Shown one piece after another: positions 28,601 through 35,500 of a DNA stretch of 64,000 bases; the first letter of the stretch is position 1, and every line of letters starts with the position of its first letter. Below the pieces are notes generated by a model. It saw nothing but the letters and a program-made list of their open reading frames with translations, made no database searches and had not been told where the DNA came from. The translations under genes were made by a program, and so were the position numbers. Origin of the DNA: Owenia fusiformis. Taxonomy: Eukaryota; Annelida; Polychaeta; Sabellida; Oweniidae. The stretch spans positions 34,874,538 through 34,938,537 of the forward strand of contig CAIIXF020000007.1 in NCBI GenBank assembly GCA_903813345.2, written 5' to 3'.

Positions 28601-30485
28601 TCCATAAAAAACTTCACCAATTTATAACATATCGTGAATGTTTTGGGTTACTTTATTATCATTCTATAACATCGATAATTAAATTTTTTAAATTTGTAGT
28701 AATGATATGTTATTCTAGGGGTATTAATGCTCAAAATCATTCAAGCGCCCCTGTGCCTTTTCAAAACTATTGTGGAAACTGGCTTAGTTTGCATTTTTTA
28801 TCCATCTCAAAATATTAAGTCTTATTTCCAGCAAACTATTTAATTTGTAGCACCTAACTAAATTATCATGTAATGAATATTACTTCCTAATTAACCCTCA
28901 ACTGAGATGTTCATCTCCTTTCTCTTTGCATGACATGATGAAAATGAAAAACAAGCAGATGATATCATTAACACTGACTAAGTCGCTTGGCAGAGACAGG
29001 ATTCTTATACCAAAGTAACATTTTATATGTCATTTGAAGAATGTTATCCTATTTTCTTTACTTTATTGCTATATTTACTGTTATTGTTATCCTATCATAT
29101 ACATATATATAATATACATATGTATAATACAAAAAATTAGAATATGATGGTTGCCGCAAATAAACGAATACAAAACACTGGGCTTGTAAAGTAGATTATC
29201 AATTTAAAAGTGCGCATATGACATGCGATGTTACTTGAATACAATTAATTATAAATAATTATAAAACTTTAACAACAACTTGTATATGATTGAAATGTTG
29301 CAAATTTACTTATTATAGGGGGCCTGCTTGGTTCTGCTTTCTCGATTGTTGTTGTCGGCGGGGTTGCCGTTGTTGTCGTCGGGGCTGCCGTTGTCGTAGT
29401 CGGGGCTACCGTTTTCGTCGTTGGGGCTGCTGTGGTTGTTGAAATAATTGGCGTACTTGTTGAGATAGATGTCAGGGCGGATGTTGTGGTTGTTGAAATA
29501 ATTGGTGTACTTGTCGAGATAGATGTTAAGGTGGGTGTTGTTGTTGTTGGAATAATTGGCGTACTTGTTGAGATAGATGTCAGGGCGGATGTTGTGGTTG
29601 TTGAAATAATTGGTGTACTTGTCGAGATAGATGTTAAGGTGGGTGTTGTTGTTGTTGTTGAAATAATTGGTGTACTTGTTGAGATAGATGTTAAGGTGGG
29701 TGTTGTTGTTGTTGAAATAATTGGTGTACTTGTTGAGATAGATGTTAGGGCGGATATTGTGGTTGTTGAAATAATTGTTGGTGTACTTGTTGAGATAGAT
29801 GTCAGGGCGGATGTTGTGGTTGTTGAAATAATTGGTGTACTTGTCGAGATAGATGTTAAGGTGGGTGTTGTTGTTGTTGGAATAATTGGCGTACTTGTTG
29901 AGATAGATGTCAGGGCGGATGTTGTGGTTGTTGAAATAATTGGTGTACTTGTCGAGATAGATGTTAAGGTGGGTGTTGTTGTTGTTGTTGAAATAATTGG
30001 TGTACTTGTTGAGATAGATGTTAAGGTGGGTGTTGTTGTTGTTGAAATAATTGGTGTACTTGTTGAGATAGATGTTAGGGCGGATGTTGTGGTTGTTGAA
30101 ATAATTGGTGTACTTGTTGAGATAGATGTTAAGGTGGGTGTTGTGGTTGTTGAACTAATTGGTGTACTTGTCGAGATAGATGTTAAGACGGATGTTGTGC
30201 TTGTTGAAATAATTGGTGTACTTGTCGAGATAGATGTTAAGACGGATGTTGTGCTTGTTGAAATAATTGGTGTACTTGTTGAGATAGATGTTAAGGCGGG
30301 TGTTGTTGTTGTTGTTGAAATTATTGGTGTATTTGTTGAGATAGATGTCAGGGCGGATGTTGTCGTTGGAGCTGCTGTTGTCGTCGTCGGTGCTGCTGTT
30401 GTTGTCTTCGGGGTTGCCGTTGTCGTCGTCGCTGCTGCTTTCGTGGTTGTTGAAGTTAACACAGCAAGGAGGCATATCATTAGCC
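4568..30485 (-). CDS. Mucin gene 1: SEA/EGF transmembrane mucin with Arg/Asp/Glu repeat tail
   Basis: This is a split gene rebuilt from ten exons: 30485-29310, 22679-22546, 21937-21879, 20109-19889, 18602-18407, 12852-12640, 12325-12251, 11523-11034, 5580-5464 and 4615-4568. All have GT/AG borders and matching phases. Together they give about 909 codons plus a first exon that was not located. Domain order is hydrophobic signal-like segment, about 390 residues of Thr/Ser repeats, SEA domain, ten-cysteine EGF-like region, transmembrane helix, then a charged cytoplasmic tail. SEA domains are known in membrane mucins, where they often self-cleave at a G-S bond; here the site reads RNGSIIA. The likely role is a cell-surface glycocalyx mucin whose tail binds cytoplasmic partners; the function of the tail is inference. 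The exon pattern is the same in mucin gene 2 downstream. An unspliced start at ATG 30499-30501 is possible instead of a separate first exon. Confidence 0.75.
4616..5463. other. Intron of mucin gene 1
   Basis: It joins the last two coding exons. It holds one palindromic MITE (5059-5194) and otherwise AT-rich sequence without recognisable features. Confidence 0.6.
5059..5194. mobile_element. Palindromic MITE rich in CCCTCGGG
   Basis: The arms from ATCCTATAGTCG (5059) and CTCATATAGGAT (ending 5194) are imperfect inverted repeats with GGGATTATC/GATAATCCC inside and CCTCGGG words at the centre. The total is about 136 bp. No coding potential. Confidence 0.55.
5464..5580 (-). CDS. Mucin gene 1 exon: Tyr/Asp-rich tail segment
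   Basis: This 39-codon phase 0/0 exon contains GYDNKGYSNDEYIKD and FPRLDGIDTNKD. The acceptor is CATAACAG and the donor GTAAGC. Gene 2 has the same exon at 50066-50227 with a 15-residue insertion in the middle but the same two ends. Three tyrosines sit in acidic context, as in kinase substrates. It is separated from the preceding exon by the satellite array. Confidence 0.78.
5730..8239. repeat. ~75-bp minisatellite array, about 33 copies
   Basis: Head-to-tail units follow the pattern TTTATTAATATTTGTGGCTA, then TTTGTAGTAATTTGGGAGAG, GTTGGAAGTGGGAGCACATT and CATTCATACTATACAA. Unit length is about 73-76 bp with small indels, and variant subtypes (TTTGTAG versus TTGGTAG, AATTGCGGTTATTGG) occur in runs, suggesting higher-order amplification. 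Translations such as ERLEVGAHSFI are artefacts of the repeat. It lies in the intron between the exons at 5464-5580 and 11034-11523. Confidence 0.92.
8240..10310 (+). mobile_element. Kolobok-like DNA element inserted in the satellite, TTAA target duplication
   Basis: The satellite stops at TTAA (8236-8239) and resumes in phase at TTAA (10311-10314). The ends AGCGGAAATAATGTCAGGTA and, reversed, AGGGATAATAACCTCAAGTA match at 14 of 20 positions. TTAA duplications are known for Kolobok and piggyBac. A THAP-like start MPMCCAVNCSN at 8498 favours Kolobok, whose transposases carry THAP domains. No intact transposase is visible, and an inner inverted repeat (about 8587-9350, GAACGACAGT ends) may be a second insertion. 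Confidence 0.65.
8498..8638 (+). pseudogene. THAP-domain N-terminal fragment (Kolobok transposase remnant)
   Basis: The 46-codon ORF begins MPMCCAVNCSN, the expected N-terminus of a THAP zinc finger (C-x2-4-C). The downstream W and C-x2-H residues are missing, because the frame ends soon after entering an inner inverted-repeat element. The fragment 9372-9476 (ENGFKAS ... MCRLGRRHF) may be the displaced rest. It is non-functional as read. Confidence 0.4.
10311..10478. repeat. Satellite remainder right of the Kolobok-like element
   Basis: Just over two further copies of the ~75-bp unit, continuous in phase with the array that ends at 8239. They end in TTTGTGGTTATG and pass into a MITE. Confidence 0.88.
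10480..10760 (-). mobile_element. Dispersed MITE, copy A
   Basis: The reverse complement of this segment matches 55185-55540, for example AAAGTTTAAACCACTTTG at one end and CATGCATTGATGAGTTCATT in the middle. Two copies in opposite orientation in introns of the two mucin genes show it is a mobile repeat. Its ends are not defined. Confidence 0.45.
10855..11030. repeat. Decayed tandem copies of an exon end
   Basis: Two or three ~75-80-bp units each carry a CATATGAT(T/C)GTATATC word and a (T/C)CACCTCTCTCTC-like word, as does the true exon/donor junction at 11028-11050. The copy at 10946-10975 reads, on the minus strand, as codons for RPFERE followed by a good donor GTGAGT. The possible micro-exon does not keep phase 0, so it is probably dead. 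Confidence 0.45.
11034..11523 (-). CDS. Mucin gene 1 exon: Arg/Asp/Glu repeat cytoplasmic tail
   Basis: It encodes YSDEPKPRDDRYKDERYRDE and onward: about five to six copies of a ~10-residue charged unit, then a conserved non-repetitive part (PVFSYQQDESNLEKR, RDRMPP, LSPEEEARFDLA, RDGRDLYDNR, YERE). The tail is a dense polyampholyte and probably disordered. The donor GTGAGA gives phase 0. Decayed copies of its last ~20 codons lie just downstream at 10855-10985. Confidence 0.82.
11524..12250. other. Intron of mucin gene 1
   Basis: AT-rich intron with no recognisable repeat or second gene. Confidence 0.6.
12251..12325 (-). CDS. Mucin gene 1 exon: short cytoplasmic linker
   Basis: This 75-nt exon encodes APGQPLSESPQREQSDPQIR and a few more residues. 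The acceptor is ATCTTTAG, the donor GTATGT, and the phases match both neighbours. The gene 2 counterpart (51458-51514) shares only the PLSE core, so the linker is diverging. Confidence 0.7.
12640..12852 (-). CDS. Mucin gene 1 exon: end of EGF, transmembrane helix, juxtamembrane segment
   Basis: It encodes CNDGYYLQRGECKSY, then a ~25-residue hydrophobic helix (VAIVGGSLGGAVLILIIILI), a basic stop-transfer NKR, and a Pro-rich stretch PPVPKTIPPELYDID. The Pro motifs could bind SH3 domains and the Tyr could be an SH2 site; both are inference. It ends PSIK with donor GTAAAT. It is nearly identical to the gene 2 exon at 51809-52027, making this the best conserved part of the pair. Confidence 0.85.
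12946..13110. repeat. G-run plus ~31-bp TATATGGTATAA repeats
   Basis: A run of about 14 G followed by TGTATAGAG and then four or five degenerate copies of a unit with TATATGGTATAAGAGCTG. A matching cluster at 16820-16985 ends CTCTATACA followed by a C-run, i.e. the inverted complement. The two could be ends of one ~4-kb element. Confidence 0.4.
13253..14168. mobile_element. MULE-like non-autonomous transposon with 9-bp target duplication
   Basis: The ~93-bp terminal inverted repeats start GGGTTTGTGTAAAAAACCGG and end with its complement CACAAACCC. They are flanked by a perfect 9-bp duplication ATACTGTAA (13244-13252 and 14169-14177). Long terminal repeats with 9-bp duplications are typical of Mutator-like elements. 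The arms are rich in GGGTACC/GGTGACC words. The interior has two ~240-bp subrepeats (from 13435 and 13670) with AACGTT words. No transposase. Confidence 0.7.
14273..15110. mobile_element. Degenerate GGTGATCGG-family element
   Basis: The segment 14390-14560 resembles 19150-19290 (for example AATATGTTAGGTC, then TTTTTTGAACTG, then GATCTATTA, then TTTTTGCTATAAAT), and parts reappear inverted at 14900-15050. Opposed GGAGGGGGGAGTAATATGTC (14654) and GACATATTACTCC (14818) form an inner inverted repeat. Borders are unclear. Confidence 0.4.
15197..15838. mobile_element. Long palindromic element
   Basis: The left arm contains AACAGGTGCATATGTTAGGC at 15243 and the right arm its complement GCCTAACATATGCACCTGTT at 15770. 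The arms of about 220 bp pair along most of their length, including CCAATGCATTAACTCCAG and its complement. The short centre is unpaired. The small ORFs in it are mirror images of each other. Confidence 0.6.
16820..16985. repeat. ~31-bp TATATGGTATAA repeats plus C-run
   Basis: Four degenerate copies of AATATTGTATATGGTATAA, then CTCTATACA and about 13 C. It is the counterpart of 12946-13110 with an inverted terminal C/G run. Confidence 0.45.
17670..18050 (-). mobile_element. Penelope-like element 3' tail, solo copy
   Basis: The reverse complement matches 38880-39240 over its length, for example GGGATCGAAACCAGCCATAG at the far end and GACTGGATTTTATCTATCCC in the middle. The other copy directly follows reverse-transcriptase remnants, so this is probably a 5'-truncated insertion of that retroelement. 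Confidence 0.55.
18407..18602 (-). CDS. Mucin gene 1 exon: Cys-rich EGF-like region
   Basis: It encodes eight cysteines in a pattern such as VCNNPGNTFQCEYGHRC ... SLCSNTPYGIWGGC, ending TTVCK. Two more cysteines are supplied by the next exon (KCNDGYYLQRGEC), which completes an EGF-like C-x-C-x10-C end. The acceptor TTTTGTAG|TC and donor AA|GTATGA keep the frame. The region sits between SEA and the membrane, as in MUC3/17-type mucins. Its exact fold is uncertain. Confidence 0.8.
19091..19813. mobile_element. DNA element with CGGTGATCGG ends
   Basis: The ends CGGTGATCGGGAAAATG (19091) and CATTTTTCCGATCACCG (ending 19813) are inverted. The arms continue to pair (ATGTTAGGTC near 19170 with ACCCAACAT near 19670, GATCTATTAGAAAGGCGCAA with its complement near 19610). 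No ORF. It lies in the intron between the SEA and EGF exons. Confidence 0.6.
19889..20109 (-). CDS. Mucin gene 1 exon: SEA domain, cleavage motif and second half
   Basis: It starts at the splice site GTAATTAG|GAATGG and completes the motif RNGSIIAEFDLIYD, the SEA strand that carries the G-S autocleavage site in vertebrate mucins. A charged helical stretch follows and it ends TLQQIENG with donor GTAACT. It lies 80 bp from the right-hand target duplication of the transposon at 20190-21517. Confidence 0.82.
20190..21517 (+). mobile_element. Unclassified DNA transposon, 6-bp target duplication CAGGAG
   Basis: The ends ATACGACGTCAGATACTGTA and its complement TACAGTATCTGACGTCGTAT are perfect inverted repeats. 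They are flanked by CAGGAG at 20184-20189 and 21518-21523. The interior is AT-rich. It holds an ORF at 21174-21263 starting MTRGSVKASRMTMRQRERRA and followed by a donor-like CAG|GTAGTG, which may be exon 1 of a transposase. A 6-bp duplication fits Polinton or Dada superfamilies, but no diagnostic domain is present. Confidence 0.6.
21174..21263 (+). CDS. Small basic ORF inside the CAGGAG-flanked transposon
   Basis: It encodes 29 residues, strongly basic (RQRERRAEKRDKKENR at the end). It stops at TAG, but the sequence ACAG|GTAGTG could be a splice donor, so the ORF may be a first exon. No homologue recognised. Confidence 0.25.
   Translation: MTRGSVKASRMTMRQRERRAEKRDKKENR
21879..21937 (-). CDS. 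Mucin gene 1 mini-exon: SEA domain, middle strand
   Basis: This 59-nt exon encodes HNGGLNKSGELRNCSVTKF plus two bases. It was found because the SEA fold needs a strand between the neighbouring exons and their phases (0 and 2) do not join directly. The acceptor TTATAG and donor GTAATA fit. The paralogous exon 53848-53909 encodes a similar peptide (HNDGGLNQTGSLLKC...) with the same phases. Confidence 0.78.
21938..22545. other. Intron of mucin gene 1
   Basis: AT-rich intron between the first and middle SEA exons; no features recognised. Confidence 0.6.
22546..22679 (-). CDS. Mucin gene 1 exon: SEA domain, first part
   Basis: It encodes SDEFHMTGLSMKT followed by an amphipathic helix (EKQASEMFKTLAKDVIKFL), matching the first strand and helix of SEA domains. 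The acceptor TTACTTTAG supplies TG to complete the codon left by the mucin exon, and the donor is GTAAGT (phase 0). The paralogous exon is 54297-54436. Confidence 0.78.
22862..23050. mobile_element. Right end of a mariner-type MITE
   Basis: It matches the right half of 26927-27546 (GACCAATTGAACTCC, TTGTTACATTATATTATT, AAGTGGCG...GGCCCACCCTG) and ends at TA 23051-23052. The left end was not found, so the copy is truncated. Confidence 0.55.
23295..24126. mobile_element. TA-flanked DNA element nested in the LINE
   Basis: The inverted ends G(G/A)GTTGTCCCAGAGAACCTG are flanked by TA at 23293-23294 and 24127-24128. No transposase. The LINE sequence continues on both sides. Confidence 0.65.
25217..26193. 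mobile_element. TA-flanked mariner-type element nested in the LINE
   Basis: Ends CAGGGCGTATCAAAAAA and its near complement TTTTTTGATACGCACTG are flanked by TA (25215-25216, 26194-26195). The two halves are palindromic, with repeated ATGA(A)TGATAT and CATTGAATGAAA words. It splits the RT domain between motifs A and C. No transposase ORF. Confidence 0.68.
26927..27546. mobile_element. TA-flanked mariner-type MITE (GGGCCAAAAGAAACGCC family)
   Basis: Ends CAGGGTGGGCCAAAAGAAAC and GGCCCACCGTG are flanked by TA (25 and 26 of 26921-26930; 27547-27548). Its interior includes LIALMQTPV/NPSEYRV-like debris (27160-27215) reminiscent of the C-terminus of mariner transposase. A truncated sibling lies at 22862-23050. 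Confidence 0.65.
28321..29309. other. Intron of mucin gene 1, no feature recognised
   Basis: AT-rich sequence between the LINE tail and the mucin exon. The small ORFs have no recognisable motif. Confidence 0.5.
29310..30485 (-). CDS. Mucin gene 1 exon: signal-like segment and Thr-rich mucin repeats
   Basis: The exon encodes LMICLLAVLTSTTTKA, a hydrophobic stretch suited to a signal peptide, then about 20 tandem copies of an ~18-residue unit like TTTTSALTSISTSTPIIS, flanked by TTTAAPTTTT-type blocks. Thr/Ser/Pro make up most of it, as expected for dense O-glycosylation. The acceptor is TATTTTCAG and the donor GTAAAT, leaving one base (phase 1). The acceptor aligns exactly with that of gene 2. 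The antisense strand is also open throughout because the repeat length is a multiple of three. Confidence 0.8.
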
Positions 30486-31011
30486 CTGAAAATATATCCA
30501 CACCAAAATTGAAATGTGATCAGGTACCATTTCTATAATCACATTCTCTTGACTACATCTCAAATCAAAATGTTGTAAATAAGACATATGTTAAGGTTAA
30601 TTCTAATGAAGGGGAAATAGTCAAGAACCATCTAAATTTTTTGAATAATTATAGGATTTAACCAACAGAGAAACAGGAACATTTGCCCAAAATTTACTGG
30701 ACACCTAAGTTACATAAAACCCCTATAATGCTAGGTTTATTACTGGGTCTAGAGTCAGTTCCACTAAAGAAGTTTCCGGACTATTGACAAGGTGTCTTCA
30801 AGCTGTTAACGATAATAGGGAGACTTATTGTAAGTCTATTTTTAGAAATTCCGGGGTTAAACATATGTGGATCCTCAAAAATTCAAAAGATCTTTTATCA
30901 AAATTTAATTACCCAATTTATTCAAAAGTTAAATGTATTTCAACGTGGGATTTTTCTACACTTTACACATCAATTCCTCATGACAAGTTATGAAATATTT
31001 GGAATCATTAA

Positions 31012-32247
31012 TGTCATAATATATACTGTAATCCAGTGGCGTAGCCAGGATTTGTCAGGGGGGGGGGGGGGGTTCTAATATTTTCTGCCAAATTTGCCAA
31101 ATGTGCTTAAATTTTGCCAAATTTGCTTAAGTTTTGCCAAATTTGCTTAAATTTTGCAAAGTTTTCTTAATTTTGGTCTAATTTAATTAATTTTCGACAA
31201 GTTTCTAAAATTTTACTTAAATGCCAATAATGGATAAATTTTACCAAAGTTTCATTGTTGCCAAATTTTCATATTTTTTGCCCATTCGCTAAAATTTAAA
31301 ATTTTACCAAATTTTCTCAAGTTTACCAAATCTCAAACAATTGCAAAAGCAAAAATAGGTAAAATATCCCAAGACCAAGTTCGTTTATTTGGGCAGATTT
31401 TTTTTAATTTGGACCCAACATACCACAAATTCACAGAAATTAGCAGACATAGAACCCCCTCCCCCAATTTTCAATCGCTTGTACAACGAGCTTTATAAAT
31501 AAATAGGAGCCAAAAATCAGTTAACAACTCTGTGTGAGTGATCTTTATACTTGCTCTCTGATCTAACTACAGCATGAAAAATAAGAATGTTGTAAGTAAG
31601 AATTTTCTAGCGTTCACAATTTTGGTGCATCACGGCCCAGTGTCACTAAACATTCACATGTTCAAAATTCTCTGCTGATTTATATCAAAAATTAGACCAT
31701 TTTGACGTTATGTACAACAATCAGATAATTTCAACTTGGTAGGTATGCTTTATTTGTGCATTTGAATTCATTTTGAAGATATTACTTCAGTATTTCAGGC
31801 CTAAAGTGCAAAGAGCATACCTATTATCGCCCATTATTGATTAGAAGTTTTTTGTTTTTCTGTTTTTTTTAAAATCTTTTTTACTCAAAATGAAGCTATA
31901 AATCTTCACATATAACTCAATTGTCTCTGGGTAATCAAAAACGATAAATTATTGAAAGACTGCAAAAATTTTACTCAAAGTTTGGAGGTTTGCATAATTG
32001 CCAGAAAGGGTGGGTTCGAATTTTTTAGGCAAGATTTGGGGGGGGGGGGGTTCGCACGAGCCCTACGAACCCCCTCTCCCTACGGCCTTGTAATCAATCT
32101 ACATGTACAATAGTGTCCCTTTAAGATATGTTAAGTCACGTGATCATAGCAGTGACGTCATTGGTCAGTTCTGAAATAAATTACAGTTGTAGTTGAAGCG
32201 TTGTCTTGTTCTCATAAGTTCTCCCAGAATACTCGGCAGTTAAGACA
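31012..32247 (+). repeat. 5' LTR, interrupted
   Basis: Bases 31012-31033 and 32096-32247 add up to the 174 bp of the 3' LTR with no difference noticed. The gap is filled by the element 31034-32090 with a duplicated TAATC. Confidence 0.9.
31034..32090. mobile_element. hAT-like non-autonomous element inside the 5' LTR
   Basis: The left end CAGTGGCGTAGCCAGG and the right end CCCTACGGCCTTG are imperfect inverted repeats, each followed inward by a long G-run. The LTR bases TAATC are duplicated at both sides (CTGTAATC and TTGTAATC, seven of eight if an 8-bp hAT duplication is assumed). The interior is made of degenerate TTTGCCAAATTTGCTTAAA units. No transposase. Confidence 0.65.
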
Positions 32248-32574
32248 TGATGGCAGCGGAAACTAGTGGCATGGTCTATATGAAGCCTTAGAGACAGTGT
32301 GTAGACTACGTTTAACTGTATAATTTATGTGTATATGGCGAAATCTGGGTGCAAAGATCGCAATCAGAACTCATTATTCAATATGGCAGCCCAGGTTCAT
32401 CTCCATGTGGAATATTGCAAGTACACCCGCACTAGGAAGTGACGTAGTACTGAGCGCATGCGCATAGCAAGACAAAATATTATCACCCATACTCGGAAGT
32501 TTGCAGAACAGTATTTGGATTATATGTAACTTATTATACGATTATATCGGATTATATCTTCCCAAAAAGACACA

Positions 32575-35500
32575 ATGGCTAAGTTTAGTCCCCCTGACAA
32601 GTTCGAATTTGACAAGCCGAATTCATGGTTGGACTGGAAGTCGAACTTCAAACGTTTTAGATTGGCAACTACAATCAAATTTTTTATTCTGTCAATCAGT
32701 TCATATGGTTAGAATAAGGAAAGAATGTGATGTAACCACGTGTCTACTTACTAGCTTGTTCTATGTCATCCATCGGACTAGGTTACATCGTGGAACGCAG
32801 CCGAACAGGACGCTGAAGGCAACAGCATATCTATCTTGATCTTAGCCGAATTTTTGGAAATTTAGATCGTCCATTTTGCAAGCTCACGTGACTGACACGT
32901 GACACATGTCTGATCACGTGACTAGTTACTGTATCGATCATGTGACTTTATCACGTGTCAATGACGTGTCACCCAATCATGTCTTCAAGGAAATCGGAAG
33001 TAAATATTTTGGAAAATGTTTTCCGAGCATTTGCTACTGATTATAAAAGGCCCAATTACGCAACGAACGAAACTGCTAGATTGTTTTCGTGCCTAACATG
33101 CGCAGTACGCAATGAAAGAATCTGCTAAATTGTATTTTTAGAGCTGTTTATTGATCTATTGATTCATAAAGACCTGTAATGATGCATTAAAATAAGACCG
33201 CCTCCTAAATGAAAACAGTACACATAAGGTGGTGAAAAAACAACGAACTAAAGTTAAAAGATCGCAACGTTCGCTACTTTGTTCAATTCCGGAAATCTCC
33301 AAGGGGCTGCAAATGGGAAATTATTTAGATTTAGATTTTATAACCTCAGAATACTGGCGTCATTGTCGTGTTTGGCTGCGTTCCACGATGTAACCTAGTC
33401 CGATGGATGACATAGAACACGCTAGTAAGTAGACACGTGGTTACATCACATTCTTTCCTTATTCTAACCATATGAACTGATTGACAGAATAAAAAATTTG
33501 ACTGTAAGCTCCACAAAGAGGACGATGATGTCCAAGTTGCAGGACTGTTATATTCAATGGGAATGGAAGCCGATAAAATCTACAGAACATTTGATTTTCC
33601 TCCTGTTGTGGGTGAAGATGGTAATGAACTTCCAAATATTACTTTTGACATTGTTGTTGAGAAATTTGACACCTATTTCATGCCTAAAATAAACATTTTT
33701 CATGAGGAACTTCTATTTGACCAACGTAGTCAAAATGAGGGTGAGTCGGTGGAAAGCTTCATCCGAGATTTATATCATCTCGCCGACAAATGTGATTTCG
33801 ATGATAAGGATCGCAGAATTAAAGTTCGCTTAGTAAATGGACTTGCTGATAAAAAGTTAGCCATGGAGCTACAAATGAAAACATTTACTTTGGAGCAGAT
33901 TATTCAGAAAGCTCGTTATCACGAATTGATTAAGCAGCAAAACCAAGATGCTGAATTAGATTCTGTAGCCAGACAGAAGTCTAAGAAATCCACATTCCGA
34001 TTTCGAGGTGATAAATCAACTTGCACACGATGCAAAGGTGATCATAATAACGATAAATGTCCAGCTATCGGAAAAACCTGTTTCAAGTGTAACGGAAGAG
34101 ATCACTTCAGCCGAGCCTGTCGCAGCAAGAAAGGCGTGTCTAAACCCAGAGGTCAAGAGCAGCCAAAAGCAGCTCGGAAAAAGGTACTGACTGAAGTAGT
34201 TCATAGTGAGATTAATAATGATGAACCATTAGTGCATGTTATTGACGAAGTGGATGTAAAATACAAAGAATACAATGATCCTGAGAGATACATTAAACCA
34301 TGGAGAGTTATGCTTCCATTAAATAAAAACTTGATTGACTTCAAAATAGACACTGGAGCGGATGTTACAGTGATAAGCTACTCGAAATATCTGCAGATGG
34401 AAAATGCTCCACCACTAATACCTACTGATTGTGAGCTTGGAAGTCCTGGTGGACGTCTTAAGGCTAAAGGCCAATTCCTAGCCAAGCTTAAAGACAATGT
34501 ATATTTACGTGTGTATGTTGTCAAGGAAAAAGTTGATAGTTTATTAAGTAGAAACGCATCAGTGAAACTTGGCTTGATTGAGTTGACAAATGTAAATGTA
34601 CAGGAAATAAAATCTGAAAATGTACAATTTGGTAAAAATGAGAGTGTGAAAAATGTACAATCTGAAAAGATACAATTGGGTAACAATGTGAAAAATCTCA
34701 AATTGCCTGTCAGTGATCATGTTGCAAATGATTTGTTTGGTAATGATGGCAAATATAAAGGTAAGCTTGTGGATATTCAACTCCAAGATAATGCAACTCC
34801 ATACTCAGTCAACACTCCTCACAGGGTACCATATCCCTTATTAAATGATGTAAAACAGGAGTTAGACCTTATGGAGTCGGAGGGTAAGATCCGCAAGGTT
34901 ACTGAGCCAACTGAATGGTGTAGCCCAATGATCCCTGTAAAAAGGAAACCTACTAAAGCTGGTAAAGCCAGAATAAGAATATGTGGTGATTATCGTAAAC
35001 TCAATAAACAGATAAAACGAGAGAGATATACAATGCCAACTACTGATTCAGTTTTCAACAAGTTATCAGAGTGTACTGTTTTCAGCACATTAGATTTCAG
35101 TGGCTGTTTTCATCAGTTTTGTCTGTCTGAGAAAAGTCAATTGTTAACCACATTCATGACTCCTTTTGGTAGATATTGCTATACCCGTTTACCTAATGGT
35201 GTTTCCTTAGCGCCGGAAATATGTCAACGTGAAATGTCGAATTTGATTCGTGAGATACCGCAATGTGACGTTTTCATGGATGATGTCATAATTGGTGGGA
35301 AAAATGTCAATGATCATGACCGAATATTAGCTATGGTTCTTGAGAAAATTCATAGTGTTCAGATGAAACTCAACTTAGACAAATGTGTGTTTAGAAAATC
35401 TGAAGTTGGATTTGTGGGTCAAATCGTCGGAAAAAATGGTGTAAAACCCAATCCGGATCGTGTTGAAGGTATCCTAAAGATGGAGCCACCGGAAAATGTG

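Noticed and set aside
29432-30538. 368-codon plus-strand ORF over the mucin exon of gene 1
   Set aside because: It is the antisense of a codon-length Thr repeat (VEIIGVLVEIDV units). The minus strand has splice sites, a signal-like segment and a paralogue.
30784-30993. Stand-alone reverse-transcriptase gene
   Set aside because: It is one fragment of the Penelope-like element, with frameshifts on the left and the gypsy insertion on the right.
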